Program-made: the position numbers and the translations under genes
From: JAFGLP01 sp050014895
GTDB lineage: Bacteria > Chloroflexota > Dehalococcoidia > GIF9 > UBA5629
DNA length: 6,898 nt
Assembly: GCA_050014895.1 (NCBI GenBank)
Contig: JBEKCL010000181.1
Span: 1-6,898 of the forward strand
Direction of reading: 5' to 3'
The notes under the pieces: generated by a model
The model's input: the letters and a program-made list of their open reading frames with translations, nothing else
The model's database searches: none
What the model was told of the DNA's origin: nothing
In this document: piece after piece, positions 1 through 6,700 of the stretch
Layout: the number at the start of each line of letters is the position of its first letter
Position numbering within the stretch: position 1 is the stretch's first letter

Positions 1-2
1 TC

Positions 3-1658
3 AATATATCAGTTGCCATTACTGACGCCTTTATGACAGCCGTTGAAAGGAAAGCTGACTACAACTTAATCAATCCTCACAATAAAGAGATCGTTGGACG
101 CCTTAACGCCCCTGAAGTATTTAAAAAGATTGTAGATATGGCTTGGCGTACCGGTGATCCCGGCATAATATTTATTGACCGTATTAATCAATACAACTCC
201 ACTCCCAATCTCGGTAAGATCGAAAGCACGAATCCATGCGGCGAGCAACCATTACTGCCGTATGAATCTTGTAATCTTGGTTCAATCAATCTTTCCAGGA
301 TGATAAAAACGATCAACGGGCAGTCTGATATCGATTTCGACAAGCTTAGAGAAACGGTCAAATTGTCTGTCAGGTTCCTGGATGATGTGATTGAAATAAA
401 CAAATATCCGCTGAAACAAATCGCGGATATGACTCGCCAAACAAGGAAAGTAGGTCTGGGCGTGATGGGTTTTGCCGATATGTTGATTCAACTGCGAGTT
501 CCTTACAATTCCGATCGAGCTCTTGAAATTGCCGAAAGGGTAATGCGCTTTATCTCCGACGAGGCAACACGAGAATCCGTTTCTTTGGGAAAAAGCAGAG
601 GCCTTTTCCCCGCATTCGCCGGGAGCATTTACGATAAGGCCGATGGACAAAAAGTGCGGAATGCCAACCGAACCACCATAGCGCCGACCGGAACACTCAG
701 CATTATCGCCGGATGTTCCAGTGGAATAGAACCCATATTTGCATTAAGTTACTTCAGGCACATTCTTGATGGAGAAAAGCTTATCGAGATAAATCCTTAT
801 TTTGAAGCTACGGCAACACAGGAGAAGTTTCATTCGCCTGATTTGATGAAAAAGCTGGCAGAAGGAGAGAAACTTGTAAAAATTCAGGAAGCTCCAAGTT
901 GGGTAAAAGAAGTTTTTGTCACTTCCCACGATATTAACCCTGATTGGCATGTAAAAATTCAGGCCGCTTTCCAGAAATACACCGATAGCGCAGTCTCAAA
1001 GACAGTCAATCTTCCCAATGAAGCTATAGTGGATGATGTACAAAACGTTTATACACTGGCCTACAATTTAGGACTGAAAGGTATCACCATATACAGGGAC
1101 AGGAGTCGCGACGCACAGGTCCTGAATACAGGCCAGAAAGAAAAACCGCAAGAAAAGGAAAAAGAACGTGAAGCAGAGGCTAGGCTGGCGCCCCGTCAGA
1201 GGCCTAAGATAACAAGGGGAATAACGGAGCGTGTCACAACCGGATGCGGTTATATTTACGTAACAGTTAATTTCGATGATAAGGGAATATGCGAGGTCTT
1301 TTCCAGCCTGGGCAAGGCAGGAGGCTGCGCATCCGCACAACTTGAAGCTACATCCAGGCTGATTTCGTTAATTTTCAGATCAGGTATTGATGTCGGTTCC
1401 GTGATAAAACAGCTTAGAGCCATAAGATGTCCATCAGTCTCATGGGAGAACGGACGGGCCATTCTTTCCTGCGCAGACGCGATAGGCAGCGTATTGGAAA
1501 AGTATGTTAAAAAAGATGGAGAGACTGTTGTGTCAGGGGACCATTCCTATTCAGGGAACAGCGGCTTTGCCGGTCAGTGCCCTGACTGTAGCAACTTACT
1601 GGTTTATCAGGAGGGTTGCCATATTTGCCCGAGTTGTGGATATACTAAATGCGGATGA
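3..1658 (+). CDS. nrdJ: Class II (B12-dependent) ribonucleotide reductase, C-terminal part (5' end outside window)
   Basis: This enzyme reduces ribonucleotides to deoxyribonucleotides using adenosylcobalamin. The frame is open from base 3, and the ten residues before the first ATG (base 33) already read NISVAITDAF, a conserved part of the barrel, so that ATG is internal and perhaps 200-300 residues are missing upstream. Numbering from that ATG: NPCGE at 67-71 carries the catalytic Asn/Cys/Glu set. ESCNLGSINL (78-87) carries the redox-partner Cys80. APTGTLS (217-223) is the substrate phosphate loop. KGITIYRDRSRD (349-360) ends the barrel. A charged linker (about 368-385, rich in K/E) leads to a TSCPD-type domain (about 395-490). 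The tail has Cys at 516, 519, 529, 532, 535 and 540, a zinc-ribbon-like end that probably includes the C-terminal redox cysteines. The TSCPD and Cys-rich tail argue for class II over class I; class III lacks this architecture. The gene is probably co-transcribed with the next one, 30 bases downstream. Confidence 0.9.
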   Translation, partial: NISVAITDAFMTAVERKADYNLINPHNKEIVGRLNAPEVFKKIVDMAWRTGDPGIIFIDRINQYNSTPNLGKIESTNPCGEQPLLPYESCNLGSINLSRMIKTINGQSDIDFDKLRETVKLSVRFLDDVIEINKYPLKQIADMTRQTRKVGLGVMGFADMLIQLRVPYNSDRALEIAERVMRFISDEATRESVSLGKSRGLFPAFAGSIYDKADGQKVRNANRTTIAPTGTLSIIAGCSSGIEPIFALSYFRHILDGEKLIEINPYFEATATQEKFHSPDLMKKLAEGEKLVKIQEAPSWVKEVFVTSHDINPDWHVKIQAAFQKYTDSAVSKTVNLPNEAIVDDVQNVYTLAYNLGLKGITIYRDRSRDAQVLNTGQKEKPQEKEKEREAEARLAPRQRPKITRGITERVTTGCGYIYVTVNFDDKGICEVFSSLGKAGGCASAQLEATSRLISLIFRSGIDVGSVIKQLRAIRCPSVSWENGRAILSCADAIGSVLEKYVKKDGETVVSGDHSYSGNSGFAGQCPDCSNLLVYQEGCHICPSCGYTKCG

Positions 1659-1674
1659 TGGATACTGTGTATCT

Positions 1675-1681
1675 GAGGTGG
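1675..1681 (+). promoter_or_regulatory. Ribosome binding site of the GAF-HPRT gene
   Basis: GAGGTGG lies 7 bases before the ATG at 1689 and supports that start. It falls inside the 30-base gap after the reductase stop codon. I see no terminator or clear promoter in the gap, so translation from a shared transcript is likely. Confidence 0.7.
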
Positions 1682-1688
1682 TTGTGGA

Positions 1689-3110
1689 ATGGATGCTACT
1701 GAAAACCGTTATTCGCTTGCTTTTAAACAGATAGCAAAAATTACCAACAGCGGTTTACCATTAAGGAAGCTGTTAAATACTATTGCCGGCAGCGCTGCCA
1801 AAGCACTCCAGGTACAGGGTTGCGCCATCCTCATGCTTAATCCTCAAAAAGAATACCTGGATATCATCGGAGCTTACGGGTTAAGTGATTTTTACCTGCG
1901 AAAGGGACCAATAAAAGCCAGTGAAAGTCATCCCGAAATACTCGACGGCAAGATTGTGACTGTCGAAGATATTGTTACGGATAAAAGGACACAATATCCA
2001 GAAGAAGCCTTAAAAGAAAACCTTAAGTCGCTTCTTGGGGCGCCTATAATACAGAAAGAGGAAGTCATCGGCCAAATCCGGATCTACACGCGTGTTGAAA
2101 AGCATTTCAAACCACATGAAAGAGATTTCATCTCAACGGTGGCAAATCTTCTGGCTACGACTCTTGAGAATGTTGAACTCAAACAATACTTGCAGACACG
2201 TCATGATAGCAATGTGACTCAACAAAAGAAATTGAGTAGTTTTTCTTATCTACCATTCACACCGGTCAGGGCCACAAGCTTCAGCCACCCTAGCGAAGAA
2301 GAGTTCTCCCGATTACTGGATTTTTACCAAGTAGAATGGTTGTATGAACCTCGCTCGTTCCCGTTGTCTTCCCAGAACAATAAGATAACGGAGATGTTTA
2401 CACCAGATTTCTATCTGCCTGAAATTAATCTTTATATCGAGTTAACTACATCTAAACAGAGCCTGATCACTGAAAAAAACCGCAAAGTACGTCTGCTCAA
2501 AGAACTATATCCCGATGCCAATATTAAATTACTTAACAGAGCGGATTACTTGAAGCTATTTGCCAAGTTCGGTTTTATACCGCTTGGAGAAAACAAAATG
2601 ACAGGCATACAGAGATACCTTTTCAGCAAAACTCAAATACAGAGAAGAGTCAGGTCTCTATCCAAGCAAGTATCCAAAGATTACCAGGGTAAGGACCTTG
2701 TGCTTATAGGCATCTTAAAAGGTGTAGTATGCTTTATGTCAGATCTCATGCAAAATATTTCCATACCTGTCACCATGGATTTTATGGCCATCTCCACCCC
2801 TACAAATAATAGCGACGCGTCGATAAAAATAACCAAGGACCTTGATATTGATATTAAAGGTAAAGACGTATTGATGGTTGAAGATATCGTAGATACAGGG
2901 ATGACGCTAAACTACATCTTGAATTATCTTAATACACATGAACCCGCCAGCCTTAGAGTGTGCACTTTTCTCGATAAAAGAGTACGCAGGTTAATAGATG
3001 TACCGCTTGATTACGTTGGATATGAGATTCCTGATAATTTTGTGGTTGGCTATGGTTTAGATTTTCAAGGAAAATACAGGAATTTGCCCTTTATAGCCAT
3101 TTTGGAATAA
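1689..3110 (+). CDS. GAF domain / PD-(D/E)XK-like domain / hypoxanthine phosphoribosyltransferase fusion
   Basis: This is a three-part protein of 473 residues, against roughly 180 for an ordinary hypoxanthine phosphoribosyltransferase (HPRT). Residues about 18-165 look like a GAF sensor domain (hydrophobic helix/strand pattern, SLLGAPI at 114-120). Residues about 195-292 resemble a PD-(D/E)XK nuclease fold: EEEF (203-206), TPDFYLP (238-244), IELTT (250-254). The usual Lys two residues after the Glu is Thr253. Residues about 305-473 are HPRT: GILKG (341-345), the PRPP-binding motif VEDIVDTGMTL (397-407), DK at 429-430 for purine contact, and VGYGLDFQGKYRNLP (453-467). The flexible catalytic loop reads AISTPTNN, so the normally conserved Ser-Tyr pair is missing and the loop is about two residues short. 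HPRT makes IMP/GMP from hypoxanthine/guanine and PRPP in the cytoplasm. I recall similar IELTT-type extensions on HPRTs of other bacteria but cannot verify this. The product assignment is secure for the C-terminal domain; the roles of the other two are inferred. The start is supported by a good ribosome binding site. Confidence 0.85.
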   Translation: MDATENRYSLAFKQIAKITNSGLPLRKLLNTIAGSAAKALQVQGCAILMLNPQKEYLDIIGAYGLSDFYLRKGPIKASESHPEILDGKIVTVEDIVTDKRTQYPEEALKENLKSLLGAPIIQKEEVIGQIRIYTRVEKHFKPHERDFISTVANLLATTLENVELKQYLQTRHDSNVTQQKKLSSFSYLPFTPVRATSFSHPSEEEFSRLLDFYQVEWLYEPRSFPLSSQNNKITEMFTPDFYLPEINLYIELTTSKQSLITEKNRKVRLLKELYPDANIKLLNRADYLKLFAKFGFIPLGENKMTGIQRYLFSKTQIQRRVRSLSKQVSKDYQGKDLVLIGILKGVVCFMSDLMQNISIPVTMDFMAISTPTNNSDASIKITKDLDIDIKGKDVLMVEDIVDTGMTLNYILNYLNTHEPASLRVCTFLDKRVRRLIDVPLDYVGYEIPDNFVVGYGLDFQGKYRNLPFIAILE

Positions 3111-3122
3111 CAAAAAACAAAA
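3111..3122 (-). terminator. T-rich tract after the candidate structured RNA
   Basis: On the minus strand the pairing 3' end of the candidate RNA is followed directly by TTTTGTTTTTTG, ending at the stop codon of the convergent gene. This is what the end of an intrinsically terminated transcript looks like. The strongest stem is the long-range one closing the whole RNA. The only local hairpin I found (AACCGGGAAACUGAGGUU, 4 bp) is weak, so termination efficiency is uncertain. Confidence 0.45.
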
Positions 3123-3240
3123 TGCCCCAAGTAACCTCAGTTTCCCGGTTCACCAACTACCTCCCATACACTGTTCAGCCTTCGCCTACCTTGTGTCGGG
3201 ATCCTCTGCCTCCCCGTTGTGACCTTGATTACTTGGGACA
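3123..3240 (-). ncRNA. Candidate stand-alone structured RNA, 118 nt, class unknown
   Basis: Read on the minus strand, the first 12 bases (UGUCCCAAGUAA) pair with the last 12 (UUACUUGGGGCA) with one G-U pair. Numbering the RNA from 3240, further nested pairings are 17-25 with 84-94 (GGUCACAAC with GUUGGUGAACC, two single-base bulges), UCCC 40-43 with GGGA 76-79, ACAC 45-48 with GUGU 70-73, and a small apical stem around GGC-GAAG-GCU. The result is one interrupted rod. An alternative hairpin, GGGA 27-30 with UCCC 40-43, competes with the 40-43/76-79 stem. A strong promoter ends just upstream and a T-rich tract follows, so an independent transcript is plausible. No reading frame of note is present. 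The length and end-pairing recall 5S, SRP or 6S RNA, but the 5S loop motifs and the SRP GGAA/AGCAG signature are absent. It could also be a palindromic repeat or a 3' UTR structure of the plus-strand gene. Confidence 0.5.
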
Positions 3241-3245
3241 TACTT

Positions 3246-3274
3246 AAATTATCACATAGATGCATATATGTCAA
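3246..3274 (-). promoter_or_regulatory. Sigma-70-type promoter for the candidate RNA
   Basis: On the minus strand TTGACA (3274 to 3269, perfect -35) is followed after 17 bases by TAATTT (3251 to 3246), preceded by TGA, which gives an extended -10. The expected start, about 7 bases on, falls at 3239-3241, exactly where the 12-bp end-pairing stem begins. It points away from the prepilin peptidase gene that ends at 3350, so no coding region explains it. Confidence 0.6.
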
Positions 3275-3349
3275 TACCCTTCATCATATCTAATTAACAA
3301 AATTTTAATAAATTTTTCTGTCGTGAATATTATGTAAATAATCCCTCAT

Positions 3350-4132
3350 TTATCCTCTAAAGAGCAATACCGCTAAGTCCAAAATTTCCTTCCCAACAAA
3401 AATTGTACCGATAGCACCAAGAGATAAATACAAACCAAAGGAAATTCCATCTGATAGTTTCCTTCTTCTTAATATAAGAAGAAGTCCTACCGTTAGTCCA
3501 CCAATAATAATTGCCAGACAATACGCAATTACTACAAGAGGGAACCCGACAGACGCGCCAAGCAAGCAAGCCAAACCAACATTTCCAAAACCTGTTATCG
3601 ACTTCTTAAACAACCTGGGAACCCCCCACAGTATGAGAAATAAGCCTGCTCCCAAACATAATCCCAGCATGGCAGACCTGATATCAGGCTGAAACCCCAT
3701 GAATGAGTTTATCCCTGCAAATATAATGGCCAGCCCAATAGCCGGATAGACAATTAAATGCGGCGGCTTTCCAATTTCCATATCGACAATTATCAGGACA
3801 ATAAAAATTGAAATATATATGAGAGATCCTACTAAGGACCAGCCTAAACCTATCTTAATTAGTGCCAGAACAAAAAGTAAGCCAGTGATTAGCTCTACCA
3901 GCATTGATCTAACAGGTATTGGAGTGCGGCAATACCGGCATTTACCCCTTAACCACAAATAGCTTATTAGCGGTATCAAGTCCCGGGATTCCAACCTGTG
4001 TCCGCAGTTAAAACAATGGGATGGGGGGGATACAATACTTTTACCAAGCGGAACACGGTCAGCCACGACATTAAGAAAACTACCGATGCTGATTCCCAGC
4101 AGGAAAAAAATAAATACTAAGATTATTTCCAA
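3350..4132 (-). CDS. Prepilin peptidase (A24 family) homologue lacking the second catalytic Asp
   Basis: This is a polytopic inner-membrane protein of 260 residues, the usual family length. Members cleave the leader of type IV prepilins and related pseudopilins and N-methylate the new N-terminus. The N-terminal domain is well preserved: GSFLNVVADRVP (17-28), SIVSPPSHC (32-40), two CxxC pairs (C40/C43 and C65/C68, zinc-binding type), and DLIPLISYLWLRGKC (51-65). About seven hydrophobic segments follow. The first catalytic Asp is present (D117, in IIVDMEIGKPPH), although the usual following IPD is PPH. The second, in the family motif GxGDxK, is GFGNVG at 181-186, so Asp is Asn184 and Lys is Gly186. 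Peptidase activity may therefore be lost or altered, while the cytoplasmic cysteine domain looks intact. The start is TTG at 4132 with GAGGA three bases upstream, a rather tight spacing. It lies 20 bases after the TPR ligase gene and is probably in its operon. Confidence 0.8.
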   Translation of the reverse strand: MEIILVFIFFLLGISIGSFLNVVADRVPLGKSIVSPPSHCFNCGHRLESRDLIPLISYLWLRGKCRYCRTPIPVRSMLVELITGLLFVLALIKIGLGWSLVGSLIYISIFIVLIIVDMEIGKPPHLIVYPAIGLAIIFAGINSFMGFQPDIRSAMLGLCLGAGLFLILWGVPRLFKKSITGFGNVGLACLLGASVGFPLVVIAYCLAIIIGGLTVGLLLILRRRKLSDGISFGLYLSLGAIGTIFVGKEILDLAVLLFRG

Positions 4133-4140
4133 TTGTCCTC
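4130..4140 (-). promoter_or_regulatory. Ribosome binding site and TTG start of the prepilin peptidase homologue
   Basis: On the minus strand the sequence reads GAGGA-CAA-TTG. No in-frame ATG, GTG or TTG occurs between the upstream stop (4155-4153) and this codon, and the conserved GSFLN motif starts only 16 residues later, so the TTG is the best start. Its low strength and tight spacing suggest modest expression. Confidence 0.5.
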
Positions 4141-4152
4141 TACTACAGTCAA

Positions 4153-6627
4153 TTAATGTTTTTCCACTGTCTTCCCCATCAGGCTACCTATTATTTCGTC
4201 TCCGGCTGTTTGCCAATTACTGTTGTTACTGAACATAGCCTGTATGGTTCCCGCCAGAATCATCTTGTTTTCTTCCGGAACCAGCACTGCCGATTGCCGG
4301 AATGCATTTATTGACTCGCTGAAATCTCCACTATATTTGTTTGAAACGCCAAGATATGCAAATCCTACCCAGTCGCTTTTTGCACCATTTACCTGTGTTT
4401 TCAGTGCATCTCTTATCAAAGGAGCTTTACCGTATTCAGCAGCAAGACTGCAAAAATTGACGAAATAACGCATATCTTTAAACTTGTTGGCAGTCTGCGA
4501 TAAAAAGAGCTTGCCTGCCTCGGCAACATTGCCGGTTGAAGCTTGCATAAGTCCCCTAAAATATGCCGTTTGTATCCACGCAGGATCACTGCGTTCAGCT
4601 TCATTTATTTTCGCCTCAGCACCGGAGTAATCATTATGGAGAGTTAACGCAAACGCCCACTTATTCAAGATAACGGCATTACCGGGAAACAACCGGTCGG
4701 CTTTTTCATAAAGAGAGCACGCATCATAATATTTGCTATTATTCCCATTCATTGCCCAATACACATCAATATCGGCAAGCCTATAATACCAGATAGCCAT
4801 TTGAGGCTCCTGCTCAATTGCATGAAGATAAGCATCTTCGCTCGTTTTCAGGAGGTCCTGCTTCTCCGCAGTCCCGTTATTTTCCTGTGCCATCAAAAAG
4901 GCAAAGTTTCCCACAAAGTTGAAATAGTAAGATTGATGGGGCTCAATCCGTGTCGCATCCTGGTATAAGGCAAGCGCAGCATTCTTGTCCTTACCCACTA
5001 GAGCCAGCCCACTTTGAATCTTCATGTTGGCCAGCAGGGGTGGTAGTGTCAGGCAAAGTCCCACTACGACAAAAATAACTATAACTGCCGCTGATATAAT
5101 TTTTCGCATTGATCCCGGCGATTGTCGGTCACTAAATCCTGTTTTGGAGCTTGATGATTTATCCGGTAATTCCGCCACATCACCGACACTGACAGATTGC
5201 ATTCTGCTCAATGCTACCGTCAGCCCTAATACCGTCCAGAAAACCAGCTCCGGATCAATAACCGAAGTATTGAAGAATATATGCACACAGTATTGAACGA
5301 TCGCTGCAATAAATGCAGACAGTAATACTGTAGTCCCCCTGTCTTTACTAAGCAATAATGACCTGAAGCTTACTAAAGCGAAAATAGCCAGAACACTTAA
5401 AAAGGCAAGCAACCCTAATATTCCAATTGTCGCACCAAGGTAAAGATAATAGTTCTCCGGTTGTGCAATTACCAAAGAATCGAAGGTATATTGACTCCGG
5501 AGTGAACTTGGAAACCTTGTCTGGGAAACAGCAATAAACGTCTCCGGTCCATATCCTATTACACGACGTAACCAATGATAGTTATCCTGGGAGTATGGTA
5601 TGTCCGGTGATTGGATAATAACGTTGGCTGCACTCCTCCACGAATCGACACGTATCGAAAGGGTTGGCAGGCCTACCTGCTCAGCCGCTGCCACCGCGCC
5701 ACTTTGATTACCCACGTCAATATCATTGCTCTCAGGCAACAGCATCGGACCAAGTAGAACACCGGCTATGATAATAATTAGAAATAAAAAGAGTATACTC
5801 AGAGCGATAGTTGCCTTTCTCTGCAAGAATATACCAATAAGAGCAAAAAACGCGAAAATGCCAACAACAAAAAGTAGCAATGTAATGGAATACTGGGCAA
5901 GCGCCAGACATCCCAACTGCAGTGCGAATAATACCAGCAGACCTGCGAAGGCAATCTTACTTCTACGCTGACCTGGTGATCCGTACCAAGTGAGAACAAC
6001 CATGGCCAGAGTTATGGGTAAAATCATGGCTATATATGCGCTAAGTGAAAGAGGATTGCCGTCAGTTGAAAATACACGGCCCTCAAACGTAAACCATGGC
6101 AAAACATGAGGGTCAATATACTGAAGGATACCCACAAGAGAAACCAGCCATGATGATACCAGCAGCACATATAGCGCACGGAAAAGCTGTGTGCGGCTGT
6201 TAATTTTAAACGCTATGATGATAAAAAAAATAATCCACGATATATTTGTCAGCACGCCCACAGTACCTGAAAGATTGCCCCAGATGCTCTTATACGGCAT
6301 GATGGAAAATATAGTGGATATTATCCAGACAAGGCCTAATGCTATTGCAGCGGTTTGCAGGGGCGACTTCTTGATTATATAAACCAGCGGTTCAGGCTTT
6401 ATGCGCCTTGTCCGAAGGATTAATTGCGCTATAACAAGGCCAAGCATAGTGCAAACTAAAATCACAAGCGCAAGCGACTTTACGAAATAAAAGCAGTTTA
6501 GAGTGAAGGGATTGAAATAAAGGGGAACTGTAAAGATGACCAATAACCAGACAAGCTCAATGGCCTTATCCAGAGTTACCCTCCAGACGCTACTGCTGCT
6601 ATCCAATATTTTCATATTGTTTAGCAT
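4153..6627 (-). CDS. O-antigen ligase/polymerase-like membrane protein with C-terminal TPR domain
   Basis: This protein of 824 residues has about 12-13 membrane segments (roughly 23-38, 46-71, 90-109, 124-141, 150-168, 192-213, 224-243, 247-268, 273-296, 393-422, 433-452, 459-475 and 508-530), then a soluble TPR-rich tail (about 535-800). A long extracytoplasmic loop (297-392) has the Wzy_C/ligase signature: an Arg at 326 followed by DSWRSA (328-333), then IGYGPETF (357-364). GRVFSTDGNPLSLSAY (183-198) is the conserved R...GNP segment near the membrane. The site usually written HNxYL is ENYYL (391-395), with Glu where the ligase His is expected. Family members move undecaprenyl-linked glycans onto lipid A, proteins or growing chains. 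TPR units such as AEAKINEAERSDP (670-682) and DFSESINAFRQSAVLVP (768-784) suggest a protein partner. ATG at 6627 abuts an AGGGG; the ATG at 6615 (MKIL) lies 12 bases from it and is an alternative start. The substrate is unknown. Confidence 0.75.
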   Translation of the reverse strand: MLNNMKILDSSSSVWRVTLDKAIELVWLLVIFTVPLYFNPFTLNCFYFVKSLALVILVCTMLGLVIAQLILRTRRIKPEPLVYIIKKSPLQTAAIALGLVWIISTIFSIMPYKSIWGNLSGTVGVLTNISWIIFFIIIAFKINSRTQLFRALYVLLVSSWLVSLVGILQYIDPHVLPWFTFEGRVFSTDGNPLSLSAYIAMILPITLAMVVLTWYGSPGQRRSKIAFAGLLVLFALQLGCLALAQYSITLLLFVVGIFAFFALIGIFLQRKATIALSILFLFLIIIIAGVLLGPMLLPESNDIDVGNQSGAVAAAEQVGLPTLSIRVDSWRSAANVIIQSPDIPYSQDNYHWLRRVIGYGPETFIAVSQTRFPSSLRSQYTFDSLVIAQPENYYLYLGATIGILGLLAFLSVLAIFALVSFRSLLLSKDRGTTVLLSAFIAAIVQYCVHIFFNTSVIDPELVFWTVLGLTVALSRMQSVSVGDVAELPDKSSSSKTGFSDRQSPGSMRKIISAAVIVIFVVVGLCLTLPPLLANMKIQSGLALVGKDKNAALALYQDATRIEPHQSYYFNFVGNFAFLMAQENNGTAEKQDLLKTSEDAYLHAIEQEPQMAIWYYRLADIDVYWAMNGNNSKYYDACSLYEKADRLFPGNAVILNKWAFALTLHNDYSGAEAKINEAERSDPAWIQTAYFRGLMQASTGNVAEAGKLFLSQTANKFKDMRYFVNFCSLAAEYGKAPLIRDALKTQVNGAKSDWVGFAYLGVSNKYSGDFSESINAFRQSAVLVPEENKMILAGTIQAMFSNNSNWQTAGDEIIGSLMGKTVEKH

Positions 6628-6651
6628 CCCCTATCGATCTGCATCGTACCT

Positions 6652-6657
6652 ATTATA
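6652..6657 (-). promoter_or_regulatory. -10 box for the ligase/prepilin peptidase operon
   Basis: On the minus strand a perfect TATAAT (6657 to 6652) lies 24 bases upstream of the first ATG. Transcription would start near 6645 and leave a short leader. The -35 is poor: TTGCAT is present but only 14 bases away. This suggests dependence on an activator, perhaps through the dyad just upstream. Confidence 0.45.
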
Positions 6658-6686
6658 CTATGATTATTGACATGCAAATAGCACAG

Positions 6687-6700
6687 GGTAACAAGTTACC
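6687..6700. promoter_or_regulatory. Perfect 14-bp dyad, candidate operator
   Basis: GGTAAC-AA-GTTACC is a perfect inverted repeat with a 2-base spacer. It is followed immediately by an 8-bp palindrome AGCATGCT (6701-6708). It lies about 42-55 bases upstream of the predicted start for the ligase gene, a typical activator position, and beside a plus-strand TTGACA (6667-6672). No regulator gene is visible in the window, so the protein that might bind is unknown. Confidence 0.35.

Noticed and set aside
1136..1187. Lys/Glu-rich stretch in the reductase as a possible insertion or frameshift
   Set aside because: The frame is continuous and domain order is normal; it is best read as a flexible linker before the TSCPD domain.
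1504..1734. 76-codon plus-strand frame overlapping the end of the reductase and the start of the HPRT fusion
   Set aside because: It is out of frame with two well-supported genes and shows no protein features; it is a shadow frame.
3123..3240. 5S rRNA, because of the 118-nt length and paired ends
   Set aside because: The conserved loop C (CCGAAC) and loop E (GAUGGUA/GAGAGUA type) motifs are absent, and the inner helices nest as a single rod rather than a three-way junction.
3123..3240. Small SRP (4.5S) RNA
   Set aside because: The apical part contains AGGU...GAAGG...ACAG, faintly like the SRP hairpin, but the near-invariant GGAA tetraloop with AGCAG is not present. A covariance search is needed before using that name.
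3123..3240. Cobalamin riboswitch, suggested by the neighbouring B12-dependent reductase
   Set aside because: The element lies downstream of the operon and on the opposite strand, and I find no B12-box sequence.
3296..3319. A/T-rich AAAATTTT-type inverted repeat downstream of the prepilin peptidase gene
   Set aside because: Weak A-T pairing without a GC stem; not convincing as a terminator.
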